Below are positions 7,323 to 7,993 of a stretch of 7,993 nt of DNA, piece after piece. Under the pieces are notes generated by a model, which worked only from the letters and a program-made list of their open reading frames with translations, made no database searches and was not told where the DNA came from. This stretch comes from Sandaracinaceae bacterium (GTDB lineage: Bacteria > Myxococcota_A > Polyangia > Polyangiales > Sandaracinaceae). The position numbers and the translations under genes were made by a program. Location of the stretch: positions 1 to 7,993 of the forward strand of contig JANWYL010000139.1 in NCBI GenBank assembly GCA_025056955.1. Direction: 5' to 3'. Position 1 is the first letter of the stretch, and each line of letters starts with the position of its first letter.

Positions 7323-7340
7323 CAATCATCGCACAATCAG
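7323..7340 (-). promoter_or_regulatory. 7-4-7 direct repeat with 11-bp period, candidate PhoB/OmpR-type operator
   Basis: On the minus strand CTGATTG-TGCG-ATGATTG repeats a 7-mer with one mismatch at an 11-bp period. This is the spacing of PhoB-family operators, but the sequence agrees with the E. coli Pho-box heptamer only in its first three bases. It lies in the divergent region between pstS and the Cys-rich lipoprotein gene, about 134 bp from the chosen pstS start and 47 bp from the other. No convincing -35/-10 pair was recognised nearby. Confidence 0.35.
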
Positions 7341-7375
7341 CGCTTTGTGCAGGGTGTGTATTGGGTTAGGATGAT

Positions 7376-7380
7376 GAGGG
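7376..7380 (+). promoter_or_regulatory. Ribosome binding site of the Cys-rich lipoprotein gene
   Basis: GAGGG lies 6 nt before the ATG at 7387, supporting that start codon for the right-edge gene. Confidence 0.65.
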
Positions 7381-7386
7381 CTTTTT

Positions 7387-7993
7387 ATGCGATCGCTTGC
7401 ATGCTTCTGCACTTTGATTGCACTTTTTACTGGCTGTGGTGCGCGAACGGGTACAGTGCATGACGAAGCAGAAGCCGGTGTGTTTCCGCCTTTTAGAGAA
7501 GAGGAGTGCAATGGCTTGGATGATGATGGTGACGGGTTGCTTTGGGCGTGGGATGCAAGCAAGGCCCTGGATGCCTCACGCCAATTGGACGCAGACGCAA
7601 TGCTGGATTTGGATTTGAGAGTGGATGAGGACTTTCGGGATGAGCTTGGCCGCTATGTGCATGATCTCCATTGCGGGGGGTGCAATCGTCCTTGCTTGCC
7701 CTCACACCCTCACGAGCTTGAATCGCACTGCATCGTGATCGATGGGAACCCCATTTGTGCTGCCACCCGTTGTGAGAAGGGCTGGACCCCCTCGCGGGCA
7801 GGGCGGTGTGTGCCGGCTTACGAGCGCCTGTGCTTACCGTGCTTGGATGATGGTGATTGCGGTGACTTTGATGGAGCACACTGTATCGATATAGGGGGTG
7901 AAAAAAGGTGCAGCATCGGGTGTTCGATTGGTTGCCCTGATGGTTATTTGTGCGATTTGGACCATTGCGTTCCAGAGGGTGGGAGCTGCACCT
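7387..7993 (+). CDS. Cys-rich predicted lipoprotein with MopE-like CNGxDDDxDG motif (partial, runs off the window)
   Basis: The frame is open from the ATG at 7387 to the window end (202 residues visible, no stop). The N-terminus MRSLACFCTLIALFTGC is a short signal with a probable lipobox (LFTGC, Phe at -3 is atypical), so the mature protein would be surface or periplasmic and lipid-anchored. ECNGLDDDGDG at 40-50 resembles the ECNGxDDDCDG element of MopE-like and myxobacterial secreted proteins, but with Gly in place of the second Cys and without the usual DE ending. A CGGCNRPC motif (96-103) starts a Cys-rich part with 17 cysteines in about 107 residues, similar to the NCGGCGxxC repeats of such proteins, then CLPCLDDGDCG and CPDGYLCD-type modules. 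Function unknown; metal or calcium binding and disulfide-rich folding are inferred. It is divergent from pstS with a good ribosome site. Confidence 0.8.
   Translation, partial: MRSLACFCTLIALFTGCGARTGTVHDEAEAGVFPPFREEECNGLDDDGDGLLWAWDASKALDASRQLDADAMLDLDLRVDEDFRDELGRYVHDLHCGGCNRPCLPSHPHELESHCIVIDGNPICAATRCEKGWTPSRAGRCVPAYERLCLPCLDDGDCGDFDGAHCIDIGGEKRCSIGCSIGCPDGYLCDLDHCVPEGGSCT

Noticed and set aside
7190..7386. Canonical E. coli-type Pho box or sigma-70 promoter
   Set aside because: No CTGTCAT-like pair and no -35/-10 pair with good agreement was found on either strand; only the 11-bp-period repeat was retained, at low confidence.
1..7993. tRNA, rRNA, CRISPR arrays, insertion sequences
   Set aside because: No cloverleaf, repeat-spacer pattern, transposase or terminal inverted repeats were seen; nearly all the window is explained by protein genes.

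Overview
The window looks like a chromosomal segment from a Myxococcota- or Bradymonadota-like bacterium (former deltaproteobacterial group). Base composition is moderate by eye. The evidence is the kinase style (N-terminal kinase with HRDVSPQN catalytic loop, single membrane segment, proline-rich linker, C-terminal PEGA-like domain) and a Cys-rich lipoprotein with a CNGxDDDxDG motif and a CGGC-x3-C motif, both common in that group. The assignment is inferred from protein style, not from a search.

Layout. At the left edge (about 1-1617, + strand) lies a polytopic membrane protein resembling GT-C glycosyltransferases; its true start may be outside the window. It converges with a minus-strand block running from about 7189 down to 1658. 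That block is a compact high-affinity phosphate uptake operon, pstS-pstC-pstA-pstB, followed 61 nt later by a transmembrane Ser/Thr protein kinase. The pst genes are chained by overlaps (ATGA for pstS/pstC, GTGA with a GTG start for pstA, 17 nt for pstA/pstB), which suggests translational coupling. No phoU, phoB or phoR is present; the kinase sits where phoU commonly follows pstB.

On the right, a divergent region (about 7190-7386) separates pstS from a plus-strand gene for a Cys-rich predicted lipoprotein that runs off the window and has no stop in view. The divergent region holds a 7-4-7 direct repeat with 11-bp period (the spacing used by PhoB/OmpR-type regulators, but not the E. coli Pho-box sequence), a perfect 15-bp tandem duplication and two 10-bp palindromes.

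How the genes may work together: PstS, a predicted outer-leaflet lipoprotein, captures phosphate and hands it to the PstC/PstA channel powered by PstB. The kinase may be co-transcribed and could link phosphate status or an envelope signal to protein phosphorylation; this is inference from gene order. No RNA genes, insertion sequences or CRISPR arrays were seen.
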